DNA of 64,000 bases from positions 2,537,001-2,601,000 of the forward strand of contig NZ_CP166840.1 in assembly GCF_041346925.1 (NCBI RefSeq), given 5' to 3'. Origin of the DNA: Agaribacterium sp. ZY112. GTDB taxonomy: Bacteria; Pseudomonadota; Gammaproteobacteria; Pseudomonadales; Cellvibrionaceae. Position numbers and translations under genes: made by a program. Each line of letters starts with the position of its first letter. Positions within the stretch are counted from its first letter, which is position 1. Under the pieces are notes generated by a model. That model was given only the letters and a program-made list of their open reading frames with translations, searched no databases and was not told the DNA's origin. Shown in pieces: positions 9,531 to 18,087 of the stretch.

Positions 9531-12500
9531 ATGATAAAGCAAAACCCAAATAATCACAGCGTGTATAAAACCTCCGTGCTTGGTGCACACCCTCACTTTA
9601 GAAAAAAGGCTTTAGCGCTAAGCGTGGCATCGTGTGTGTTATTTAGCACGGCTGCAATGGCTCAAGCTCAACAACAAGATGCTGAAATTGCCGAAGAAGA
9701 AGTATTGGTAATGGGGCTAAGAGCCGCGCAAGCAACGTCGATTGCCATCAAGCGTGAATCGGCCGTTGTTATGGATTCACTCTCGGCTGACAATATTGGT
9801 AAATTACCAGATGTAACTATCGCTGATTCTTTACAGCGTATCCCTGGTGTGCAAATACGCCGTTCCGCAGGTGAGGGTACAGATGTTAGCTTGCGTGGTT
9901 TACCGCAGGTTGCAACGAAGTTAAATGGCGAAGCGTATTTAGGTGCAGGTGCAATTACTACTGTACAGCCTTCATTTTCTGATTTACCCGCTCAGCTTTT
10001 TAAAGGCGCGGATGTTTTTAAAACTACCTCAGCCAATCAGTCTTCTGCGGGTATCACAGGTACCATTGATTTAAAAACTTGGCGGCCGTTTAACTTTGAT
10101 GAAGGCATGCAGGCGACGGCTAATTTAGAAGTACAGCGTGGCCAAGAAACACAAGAGACGGACCCTTCGGCAAGTGCTTTGTTTTCATGGCGTAATGATA
10201 AAGTTGGCGCGATGATCTCTGGCGCATTTTCGAATCCTAATTTATCCAATAGTTATAATGGCATTAACACTACTGAGCCGGGTGATTCAGGCTGGGTAAA
10301 TGGTGTCAATGACTGGGGGGCAACTCAGCCGAATCATTATATTGCTCCTCAAGGTGTGGTGACTTGGAACCAGGTAACTGAGCGTGAGCGTTATGGTGTT
10401 AATGCGGCTTTTCAGGCTGATTTAGGTGAAGGTTTTGAGTTTATAGCCGAAGCTTTTTACGCAAGCGAGGATGAGTACAACCGTAAAGTGGGTATGAGTG
10501 CTACCAATAAGTGGCAGGGTTTGGATTATTTTACGCCAACTCAATATCGTAATACTGGAATTGAAACTCGAATCGAGGATAAAGATAATCCACGTGAGTT
10601 AAAAGAGTGGCAAACCTGGCAAGAAATCGATATCGATGCACGCCGTGTTAAGTCGTTTTCTCAGAACGATAGCTTTAAAAAGAGTTCTACCAATTTAAAC
10701 TTCGAATTACTTTACGATAACGGCGGCCCTTTAACGGGGAGCGTACGTTATGTAAATGGGCGTGCGGATTCCAAAAAACGCCATGGTTATAACGAAGGGG
10801 ATATTACCAACGGTTCTGCAACGGGCATTAATCCGTTTTATCCTGCTGAGTACTGTGATGGCAATACGCCAGTGGGCGATGAAGGTGGCTGCTTTGTACC
10901 TCCAAATCCACTGGGTTATGAAGACGCGCCGGTGCTAACGTATAACAATTCGGGTGATCACCCGCGTTGGAGCGGTTTTGACGCACCGCAAACCGGTGGC
11001 TTGGCTGCAGGCTCTACCATGCGTGATTATATGGCTAATGTTGATAGCTATAATATTGGCGCTTACTCGTCAGAAAATAATGGTAACAGTGGTGCTGACT
11101 TAGATGTTTTCCGCGTTGATGGAAACTATAAGTTTGATGATAACTTTTTTACCAGTGTCGACCTTGGCTTTCGTATGGCTCAGCGTGCCGTGCAAGAAGA
11201 GAAATATCATTTATTTTCACCATTCTATGAAGAGGGTTGCTTGGTTCAGTGGAAGGCAACGGACGTTGTGCTCGGTGAGGACTCATGTTCTGCAGGAGAA
11301 ATGGTGGCGGGCGAGTTCCAGGGTTATACAGCTCTGCCTCCAATTCCACTTAACGCTAATAACAATGTTAAATTCTATGATGACTTTAGCCCAGTATCCG
11401 GTGTTCCTGGTGTTTGGGCGGTAGACCCTAAAGATTATGATGATCCCGAAGCCTTCCATAACCGTGTCTTTGGCTCAACTCAAAAAGCAGTCGTTCCAGG
11501 TGAGACCTATGATCTAGATTACAACGAAAATACCTTTTATATTCAGGGTAATTTCGAATACGGTCTTATGAGCGGTAATATTGGCCTACGTTCTATTACC
11601 TCTGAACGTATCGTTAAACAAAATGTTGCGGGTGTTAAATTACCCTACGGCAATACTAATGTTGATGAAGGTGATGTTGTTACTCGCGTAAAAGAGGACG
11701 ATTTATTACCTGCTCTTAACTTAGCCTTTGATGTAGCTGAAGATGTTGTGATTCGTGCAGCTTATGCGCAGAACATAACGCCTTTGGATCTTAGTAATTG
11801 GGGGGATGGACTAACAGTGCAAACCTCATTAAATACCGAACTAGATATGTTTGTAGTGAATCAGGCTGCACAAGGCGGTAACCCGGCCTTGGATCCATGG
11901 AAATCAACCAACTACGATGTATCGGTTGAGTGGTATATGGGTAATGCTAGTAATATGAGTGCGGCAGCATTTTTGATTGATGTTGATAGCTTTGTTAAGC
12001 AGGGTACTGTGCCTATGCAATTCCCAGATCCTGATGGTGTTGTTCGCCGCACAATTTTTGCTACGACACCAGTACAAGGTGAAGGCGGGCAATTGCATGG
12101 ATTGGAGCTTGCGGGGCGTTTTGCCTTTAGTGACTTTACCAGTAATTTTATGCAGAGTTTTGGTGTTGATACTAACTACACCTGGTCGCCTAGTGAACAA
12201 GATGCCAAAGATATTAAAGGTGATAAATTAGCCTTCCCTGATAATTCAGAGCACCAAGCGAATATGATTCTTTGGCTAGAAGAAGGCCCTTGGCAAGCTC
12301 GTGTTGCATATAACTATCGTTCAGAGCGCTTAGCGGAAGAAGGGCGTACCTCTGGTAATTTAAATGTTTATCAAGATGCGGTCTCTTATGTTGATGTGTC
12401 GGCTAGCTACGACATCAACGATAACTTCAGTGTTTATATGAATGGTTCTAATGTAACGGGATCTTATGAAACCTATTATATGGAGTGGGAAGATCAAGAG

Positions 12501-12557
12501 GTCTACCAGAACTACTATGAGCCTCGTTATGGTTTAGGCTTCCGTTACAAAATGTAA
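9531..12557 (+). CDS. TonB-dependent receptor, putative cello-oligosaccharide transporter
   Basis: A 1008-residue outer-membrane receptor. It has a long N-terminal extension and signal peptide (hydrophobic core ALSVASCVLFSTAAMAQA, cleavage near residue 46), a plug domain (TIADSLQRIPGVQIRRSAGEG, then FKGADVFKT and SAGITGTIDLKT), and a 22-strand-type barrel ending in YEPRYGLGFRYKM. The plug pattern fits the large Xanthomonas/Caulobacter-type carbohydrate receptors rather than siderophore receptors. It would move cello-oligosaccharides made by the neighbouring cellulases into the periplasm using TonB energy. A LacI operator covers its promoter and a halogenase-like gene follows on the other strand. 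The exact ligand is inferred from context. Confidence 0.9.
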   Translation: MIKQNPNNHSVYKTSVLGAHPHFRKKALALSVASCVLFSTAAMAQAQQQDAEIAEEEVLVMGLRAAQATSIAIKRESAVVMDSLSADNIGKLPDVTIADSLQRIPGVQIRRSAGEGTDVSLRGLPQVATKLNGEAYLGAGAITTVQPSFSDLPAQLFKGADVFKTTSANQSSAGITGTIDLKTWRPFNFDEGMQATANLEVQRGQETQETDPSASALFSWRNDKVGAMISGAFSNPNLSNSYNGINTTEPGDSGWVNGVNDWGATQPNHYIAPQGVVTWNQVTERERYGVNAAFQADLGEGFEFIAEAFYASEDEYNRKVGMSATNKWQGLDYFTPTQYRNTGIETRIEDKDNPRELKEWQTWQEIDIDARRVKSFSQNDSFKKSSTNLNFELLYDNGGPLTGSVRYVNGRADSKKRHGYNEGDITNGSATGINPFYPAEYCDGNTPVGDEGGCFVPPNPLGYEDAPVLTYNNSGDHPRWSGFDAPQTGGLAAGSTMRDYMANVDSYNIGAYSSENNGNSGADLDVFRVDGNYKFDDNFFTSVDLGFRMAQRAVQEEKYHLFSPFYEEGCLVQWKATDVVLGEDSCSAGEMVAGEFQGYTALPPIPLNANNNVKFYDDFSPVSGVPGVWAVDPKDYDDPEAFHNRVFGSTQKAVVPGETYDLDYNENTFYIQGNFEYGLMSGNIGLRSITSERIVKQNVAGVKLPYGNTNVDEGDVVTRVKEDDLLPALNLAFDVAEDVVIRAAYAQNITPLDLSNWGDGLTVQTSLNTELDMFVVNQAAQGGNPALDPWKSTNYDVSVEWYMGNASNMSAAAFLIDVDSFVKQGTVPMQFPDPDGVVRRTIFATTPVQGEGGQLHGLELAGRFAFSDFTSNFMQSFGVDTNYTWSPSEQDAKDIKGDKLAFPDNSEHQANMILWLEEGPWQARVAYNYRSERLAEEGRTSGNLNVYQDAVSYVDVSASYDINDNFSVYMNGSNVTGSYETYYMEWEDQEVYQNYYEPRYGLGFRYKM

Positions 12558-12583
12558 ACATCACTTAAGCTCGTGTCCTTTGT

Positions 12584-12614
12584 AGCGCGATAGCTTTGCT
12601 ATCGCGCTTTTTTT
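12584..12614. terminator. Intrinsic terminator after the TonB receptor
   Basis: Perfect stem AGCGCGATAG / CTATCGCGCT with loop CTTTG followed by a T-run. It lies 27 bases after the receptor stop, and the convergent halogenase-like gene ends 36 bases further on. Confidence 0.88.
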
Positions 12615-12649
12615 ATGTCTATGGTTTTTCTTCGGTTGATCTAATATTG

Positions 12650-14161
12650 CTAAAAGGCTTTGCAGTGTTTGTTGATAAAGTCTTGGTGTGTCATGGCCTT
12701 TTTAGATGTGCTTTTTATTTGGTCTTTCATGTTATTTAAACCAGAAATTAAATCACTGTGACTGAGTGAGGCGGTAGCAACATGTTGGTGTTGCGGGCGT
12801 ATATTCATGCCATCAAACAGACTTAACCAGCTTGATGGCCCAAATGATTCCAGCTCATAGCTGCTCATGTGGCCAGCGTGTTTAAAGAGTTCTACTTTGT
12901 GTTGTAAGGTGTCGGGGATTTCCATTTCCTGTACATAACGCCAAAAATCGCTGTCTTGGCGCTGACTGTATTTATAGTGAAGAATAATAAAGTCTCTAAT
13001 TCTCTCCATTTCTATTAAGGCTAAACGGTTGGCTTCATCAGTTTCCGCTTTATTAAATCCATTGTCAGGGAAAAACATAAGTAACCTAGACAGGCCGGTT
13101 TGAATTAGCGATATGCTGGTGCTTTCAAGTGGTTCAAGAAAACCACTGGCTAAGCCAAGGGCGACACAGTTTTTATTCCAAAACTTATTTCTTATGCCTG
13201 TTTTAAATCGAAGTTGGCGCGCTTCGCTTGTTGTTTTTTCATTAATGGATTTTTTTAATTCAACTAGTGCGTGATCATCACTAATAAAATTATCGCAATA
13301 AACATAGCCATTACCAAAGCGGCTCTGTAGGGGAATTTGCCAGATCCATCCTGCTTCCTTTGCACAAGATCGAGTATAGGGTGACGGTTGTTTATGGGGT
13401 TCACTTGCTATGGCTATGGCGCTATTGACAGGTAGCCAGTGAGACCAATCGGTGAAACCGGTTTTTAGTGCGCCTTCAATAAGCAGTGCACGAAATCCAC
13501 TGCAATCAATAAATAAGTCGGCTTTGTGTTGCTGCTTGTTATCAAGGTTGAGGCTGAGGATGTTGCCGTCAGGGGCTAGATGTACTTCGTTAACTTTGGC
13601 CTGAATATGTTTTACTTTTCTCTCGATTGAATAGTCTTTTAAGTAGTTTGCATACAGAGATGCGTCAAAATGAAAGGCGTATTTATAATCTGACAGACTA
13701 TGGCCACTATCTACGCTTGGCTGGGCAAAGCGATTATCAAGGGCGACTTGACTAGCTAGGCAAAAATCTTGAAGCTTGAAATTGCTTAGTTCTTTTGGGT
13801 TGGTTTTGATTTTTTGACAGCGATAAAGGTAGTGATGAAAGTCGACGCCGTTTAAGGGTTGACCATAGTCTGAAAATGGATGGAAAAATTGAGAGCCTTT
13901 GTTAAACCAGTCTTCAAATTGGATACCTAGTTTAAACGTAGCATGTGTTTTTTTTATAAAGTCTATTTCATCGATGCCAAGGCTTGCATTAAAATTTCGT
14001 ATGCCGGGTATGCTGGCTTCACCTACGCCTATCGTACCTAGATTGGGAGCTTCTATTACGGTGATATCTAATTCTCGTTGATCGTTGGCTAGTGCAGCAG
14101 CAGCCATCCAGCCAGCAGTGCCTCCACCAACAATAATTATTTTTTGTGTTTTATTATTCAT
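12650..14161 (-). CDS. Tryptophan-halogenase-family flavoprotein
   Basis: A 503-residue FAD-dependent enzyme of the tryptophan halogenase family. The FAD-binding GGGTAGW motif is at residues 12-18. The family lysine K77, which carries the hypohalous species in studied members, is in ATFKLGIQF. The halogenase motif WxWxIP appears as WIWQIP near residue 271, and FLEPLESTSISLIQTGL lies in the C-terminal half. All key residues are kept, so it should be active. The substrate is unlikely to be tryptophan. Relatives with this context (next to large TonB receptors in polysaccharide loci) are known as indole-type halogenases with unknown natural substrates. It is divergent from the lacI gene and shares the operator at 14210-14225. 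Confidence 0.88.
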   Translation of the reverse strand: MNNKTQKIIIVGGGTAGWMAAAALANDQRELDITVIEAPNLGTIGVGEASIPGIRNFNASLGIDEIDFIKKTHATFKLGIQFEDWFNKGSQFFHPFSDYGQPLNGVDFHHYLYRCQKIKTNPKELSNFKLQDFCLASQVALDNRFAQPSVDSGHSLSDYKYAFHFDASLYANYLKDYSIERKVKHIQAKVNEVHLAPDGNILSLNLDNKQQHKADLFIDCSGFRALLIEGALKTGFTDWSHWLPVNSAIAIASEPHKQPSPYTRSCAKEAGWIWQIPLQSRFGNGYVYCDNFISDDHALVELKKSINEKTTSEARQLRFKTGIRNKFWNKNCVALGLASGFLEPLESTSISLIQTGLSRLLMFFPDNGFNKAETDEANRLALIEMERIRDFIILHYKYSQRQDSDFWRYVQEMEIPDTLQHKVELFKHAGHMSSYELESFGPSSWLSLFDGMNIRPQHQHVATASLSHSDLISGLNNMKDQIKSTSKKAMTHQDFINKHCKAF

Positions 14162-14209
14162 TTTCTCTATTTCCTTGAGCTAGATCTGAGATACTTAAAA
14201 ACCTAGATT

Positions 14210-14225
14210 TGTAAAACGTTTTACA
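14210..14225. promoter_or_regulatory. LacI-family operator between halogenase and lacI-type gene
   Basis: TGTAAAACGTTTTACA is a perfect 16-bp palindrome with the central CG typical of LacI-family operators. It sits in the 166-bp gap between the divergent halogenase-like and LacI-type genes and could control both, including autoregulation. The other copies are at 9061 and 9287. Confidence 0.85.
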
Positions 14226-14327
14226 GTAATATCTTGAGCATACCATTGCAGGCGAATGTGTGCGATAGCGCACAGGTGTTTCAAGCAAGGCGGCTCTTGG
14301 TTCGAGCCTTAAAGCATAATAACGAGA

Positions 14328-15353
14328 ATGAATATGGCCGAAGTTGGGATTAAAGATGTTGCAGCAAAAGCTGGTGTTTCAACGGCAACAGTTTCACAAG
14401 CACTGCGAAATCCTGGCCGTGTCGCTGACGCTACTCGTGAAAAAGTTCTCGCAGCAATTGAAGAGGTAGGTTATACACCGAATAAGTTAGGCGTGAGCCT
14501 GCGTACCTCTAAAACCGGAAATATTGTTGTTATTATTCCCGATGTTGCAGATAGCTATAATTTTGGAATTATCAAGGCTATTGAGCAAGTGGCTCATGCT
14601 CGTGGTTATTCTGTGCTATTGGGTGATACTCAGTGTTCACCACTTCGGGAGCGTGAATACGCGGCGATGGTTAAATCCCGTCAGGCAGACGGAATTATTC
14701 TATTATCCCACCGACTCCCTTTTGATACCGATGGCGGTGATGCGGAATCAAATCGTTTGCCGCCTATTGTTAACGGTGGTGAGTTTACCGGTGTTAGAGG
14801 TGTGCCAGCGGTGACCATCGACGATGCCAAAGCTGGTGAGGATGCAACTCAGCATCTAATCGATTTGGGGCATAGCAATATTGCTGTTATCACAGGCGAT
14901 ATGGACTGTCCGACAAGTCAAAACCGGCTACAAGGCTTTAAGCAAGCAATGGAAAAATCGGGGCTTTCAGTTAATGAGAAAAACATCATTAAGGCTGATT
15001 ATACGGTTGAAGATGGCGAGGCTGCTGTCAAAAAGCTTCTGATATTAAAAACACGACCAACGGCTATTTTTTGTTTCTCCGATGAAATAGCCTTGGGGGC
15101 TATGCACTCATTACAGATGCACGGTTTTGATGTACCCAGTGATATCTCCATCATTGGTTTTGATGACATTAAATTTGCTAAGTATTTTTCTCCCGCTTTA
15201 ACAACCATTGCTCAGCCAGCTGAGTTGATCGGCGAAACCTGCGCAAACCTACTAATGAATTTATTAGATGAAAAAGCGCCGGAGAAAGACCGCTATATTC
15301 TTGAACACGAATTAATCGTTCGGGGAAGTACAGGGCCAGCGCCCGGAGCTTGA
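14328..15353 (+). CDS. LacI-family transcriptional regulator of the cellulose locus
   Basis: A 341-residue repressor. Residues 6-50 are the LacI helix-turn-helix and hinge: GIKDVAAKAGVSTATVSQAL, then RNPGRV and EVGYTPNKLGVSL. The rest is a periplasmic-binding-protein-like effector domain (VVIIPDVADSYNFGIIKAIE, RQADGIILLSH, ISIIGFDDIKFAKYFSPALT). It probably binds the three TGTAAAACGTTTTACA-type sites in this window and releases them when a cello-oligosaccharide or derivative binds. The effector is inferred. Translation starts at ATG 14328; a second ATG lies two codons later. A GH5 gene follows 55 bases downstream on the same strand and may be co-transcribed. Confidence 0.9.
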   Translation: MNMAEVGIKDVAAKAGVSTATVSQALRNPGRVADATREKVLAAIEEVGYTPNKLGVSLRTSKTGNIVVIIPDVADSYNFGIIKAIEQVAHARGYSVLLGDTQCSPLREREYAAMVKSRQADGIILLSHRLPFDTDGGDAESNRLPPIVNGGEFTGVRGVPAVTIDDAKAGEDATQHLIDLGHSNIAVITGDMDCPTSQNRLQGFKQAMEKSGLSVNEKNIIKADYTVEDGEAAVKKLLILKTRPTAIFCFSDEIALGAMHSLQMHGFDVPSDISIIGFDDIKFAKYFSPALTTIAQPAELIGETCANLLMNLLDEKAPEKDRYILEHELIVRGSTGPAPGA

Positions 15354-15408
15354 TTGCAGGCTTTTTAATCTCAATAGCAGTTTCTTATTAACAGACAAGG
15401 AGGGACCT

Positions 15409-16497
15409 ATGTCTTCTCGAGTAGCACCTGCGTTTTTATTTTTATGTGTTTGTTTTTTTACATCAAACGTTTTGGCCGAAAGTTCATCTCACCCTGGTGA
15501 TGGGGAATGGTGGTTTACCCCTTATCCTGAGCAGTTTGATACCAAGCTTTTAAAAAATGATATGCCTTATATCTCGGTTAAAGGTAATCAGTTTGTTGAT
15601 GAAGATGGTAAGCCAATTATTTTTAGGGGCTTGAATTTTTCCGATCCAGATAAACTTAAAAAGAACCGAAAGTGGGATAAAAAGCATTTTAAAGTGGCAT
15701 CGGAATGGGGCACTAACCTTATTCGTTTACCTATTCACCCAATTGCTTGGGAAAGCCGAGGCGAAGAAGCCTATATCGCTTTATTAGATGAAGCAGTTAT
15801 TTGGGCAAATGAACTCAATATCTATCTGGTATTTGATTGGCACTCTATGGGTAATATCTTTGAGGGACTTTATCAGCACCGTATGTATAGAACAAATATG
15901 GATCAAACCAAGCAGTTCTGGCAAACCATAGCGCATCGTTATAAAGATGTACCTACTGTTGCTTTTTATGAGTTGTTTAATGAGCCAACGGATGGTGATG
16001 GCCGCTTTGGTGAGTTAACTTGGCCTGAGTGGAAGCGTTTTAATACCTCGTTAATTGATTTAATTGCTGCCTATGACCCAACGGTAGTGTCTTTAGTAGC
16101 AGGCTTTGATTGGGCTTATGATTTGAGTGAAGCGCGTGGTGACTTGATAGACAGGCCTAATGTTGCCTATGTTTCTCACCCTTATCCTCAAAAAGCTGAG
16201 GGGCCTACTCAGGCTAAGCAGTGGGATGAAAAATTTGGTTTTGTCACTGAGCATGCCCCCCTTATGGCAACTGAAATTGGCTGGATGAGAACAGGAGAGC
16301 GCGGTGGTCATTACCCTGTTATTAATGATGACATGAGTTATGGGCCGGCAATTATGGACTATCTAGATGCCAAGGGAGCTTCTTGGGTGGCTTGGGTGTT
16401 TGACCCAGATTGGACACCAAATATGTATGAAGGTTGGAGTTATAAGCCGACCCAACAGGGTGAGTACTTTAGAAAGGTTATGCTCGAAAAAAAATAA
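15409..16497 (+). CDS. Secreted GH5 glycoside hydrolase without binding module
   Basis: A 362-residue protein with a signal peptide (cleavage after SNVLA, about residue 23) and a single GH5 catalytic domain. The TIM-barrel landmarks are IIFRGLNFSDPDK, GTNLIRLPIHP, YLVFDWHSMG, the acid/base glutamate in FYELFNEPTDG, and the nucleophile glutamate in LMATEIGWM. No CBM or linker is present, so it probably acts on soluble or loosely bound glucans, possibly in the periplasm. It has a strong ribosome site (AAGGAGG) and follows the lacI-type gene, which suggests shared control. Endoglucanase is likely; mannanase or another GH5 specificity cannot be excluded from sequence reading alone. Confidence 0.88.
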   Translation: MSSRVAPAFLFLCVCFFTSNVLAESSSHPGDGEWWFTPYPEQFDTKLLKNDMPYISVKGNQFVDEDGKPIIFRGLNFSDPDKLKKNRKWDKKHFKVASEWGTNLIRLPIHPIAWESRGEEAYIALLDEAVIWANELNIYLVFDWHSMGNIFEGLYQHRMYRTNMDQTKQFWQTIAHRYKDVPTVAFYELFNEPTDGDGRFGELTWPEWKRFNTSLIDLIAAYDPTVVSLVAGFDWAYDLSEARGDLIDRPNVAYVSHPYPQKAEGPTQAKQWDEKFGFVTEHAPLMATEIGWMRTGERGGHYPVINDDMSYGPAIMDYLDAKGASWVAWVFDPDWTPNMYEGWSYKPTQQGEYFRKVMLEKK

Positions 16498-16511
16498 GTG
16501 ATAAAAAACGA

Positions 16512-16540
16512 GGCGCTCACCCTTCATGTGAGCGCCTTTA
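16512..16540. terminator. Terminator between convergent GH5 and AraC-type genes
   Basis: Perfect 9-bp stem GGCGCTCAC / GTGAGCGCC around a 7-base loop, with an A-rich 5' flank and TTTA after it. It lies 15 bases after the GH5 stop and just before the convergent regulator's stop, so it may serve both. Confidence 0.75.
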
Positions 16541-16546
16541 GGTTTT

Positions 16547-17689
16547 CTAAGCATTTAGCGCTTCTTGTTTTCGGTACTGCGTCGGCGTAAGCCCTTCTAG
16601 CTTTTTAAATAGGGCGTTAAATGTGGCTTTAGAGTTAAAGCCAGAGGCATACATTACATCAAGTACGGCACTGTTTTTCTCTTCTCTTAATAAGCGCTTG
16701 GCTTCTTCTAGGCGATAATTGTTAATAAAGTCCGCAAAGTTGCAACCGTAATGGCCGTTAATAACAGCCGATAGGGTTCGTTTAGATATGCCCATGCTTT
16801 GAGCTAAAGATTCTTGTGAGAGTTCAGGGTCTGTATAGCGTTTCTTAGTCTCCATAAGTTGCATCAGCAAGCTTACATATTCCGGGTTTATATTGGGAGT
16901 TTGTTCAATACTTGGTTTGAGGCACAGAGCAGGGTAGCTGCGTTGTTGAATAGCATCGCGATTAAGTTGCAATACCAAGATAAGGTAAAATAATGCAGCA
17001 AAATAATTTTGGCTTAAGCCCCAAAACTCTATAGGCATACTTGCGCCCAAATGTGACTGAATTAACAGTAATACCGACACTAAAATGCCTAATAAGCCAA
17101 ATATAAGCCAGCCAGAGCATAATATTTCTAGTGCGCCCAGCTGAGGCTTCTTATTTTGTATTTTGTAGTGCTTATAAAGGATATGGCATGACATCATAAT
17201 AAGCACAACTCGGAATATCTCGCGTGCTACTTGAACAAAAAATAGCGATACAGATAAGTCAAAAACACTGTGATTTTGCTGCATCTCTATTTTCACATCC
17301 GTTGGTAGGCTGTGGTATAGAATAATTTGGTGGCTGATTTGCAGTATAAACGGCAAAAAGATAAGTGCGTGCGCTGGTTTAAGTTCAAAGTCTTTATCAA
17401 GGAGGCTTGCGATCATTAAGAAGCCAAAGGGAGCTTGTAGCCAGGCTCCAAACTCAAATAGATAGATGATATTAGGCGCGTGGCTGATGACCCATGGATG
17501 AAAGCCTGCACCAAAGCTGATTAATATATCTAATGGAATGGCGGCGCTGCTAACAAAAAAGCCACAGGAAAAGACCAAAAAAGAAGTGCGTTTTTCTGGC
17601 AGATTTGCTATTTGGAAGGAGCAAATAACACATAATAATATGGTGATAATTAGTGCTAAATCATGGCCGTTAAATAGTATTTGGGACAT
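16547..17689 (-). CDS. Membrane-bound AraC-family regulator (7TM plus HTH)
   Basis: A 380-residue protein. The first 240 residues hold about seven hydrophobic helices (LALIITILLCVICSF at the start, FAALFYLILVLQ at the end). The C-terminal 100 residues form an AraC double helix-turn-helix, with the first in LSQESLAQSMGISKRTLSAV and the second in DVMYASGFNSKATFNALFKK followed by GLTPTQYRK. This is the membrane-sensor AraC architecture, in which the regulator binds DNA while anchored in the inner membrane. It sits between two cellulase genes and may sense an extracellular or envelope signal to control the GH5-CBM2 and GH9 genes downstream. The target is inference only. Confidence 0.85.
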   Translation of the reverse strand: MSQILFNGHDLALIITILLCVICSFQIANLPEKRTSFLVFSCGFFVSSAAIPLDILISFGAGFHPWVISHAPNIIYLFEFGAWLQAPFGFLMIASLLDKDFELKPAHALIFLPFILQISHQIILYHSLPTDVKIEMQQNHSVFDLSVSLFFVQVAREIFRVVLIMMSCHILYKHYKIQNKKPQLGALEILCSGWLIFGLLGILVSVLLLIQSHLGASMPIEFWGLSQNYFAALFYLILVLQLNRDAIQQRSYPALCLKPSIEQTPNINPEYVSLLMQLMETKKRYTDPELSQESLAQSMGISKRTLSAVINGHYGCNFADFINNYRLEEAKRLLREEKNSAVLDVMYASGFNSKATFNALFKKLEGLTPTQYRKQEALNA

Positions 17690-18087
17690 ATCCGATTACC
17701 TGAATTCCTTTGTCTTAACGTGCTTCTATTAACCTGTTGTGACACTAGTTTATTAAAAAAATAATCGCAAGTGTGCTTTCTTTTAACCATGATCTGGGCT
17801 CGGAATTACTTCACAAAAAAGCAAGTTGATGTTTTTTTGACGCTGACGCGACGACTCCCTTATAGCCCTTATTTTATGGGCGATTTTGCATGTATTTGTA
17901 TTTTCATTGCATAAAAGTGAACGTTTGATTTAGCGCAATACCATGAATTAGACGACATACCTTGAGGCCTTAACTACCTTGCCCTTATGTTCAGGCAGCC
18001 TTCATTATTTTTGTTCACATTTATAGCTGATTAATGAGAGCTGCTTGATAAATAAATAACCTCTATTTAATTATTTGGAGAATAATA
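17690..18087. other. Intergenic region between regulator and cellulase genes
   Basis: This 398-base gap carries the divergent promoters of the AraC-type regulator and the GH5-CBM2 gene. It is AT-rich and contains no copy of the LacI-type palindrome found elsewhere in the locus. That suggests the downstream cellulases are controlled differently. The ribosome site TTGGAG precedes ATG 18088. I see no RNA gene or repeat. Confidence 0.5.

Noticed and set aside
15454..15476. AAACGTTTT core inside the first GH5 gene, possible fourth LacI operator
   Set aside because: It lies within the signal-peptide codons and lacks the outer TGT/ACA bases shared by the three accepted sites.
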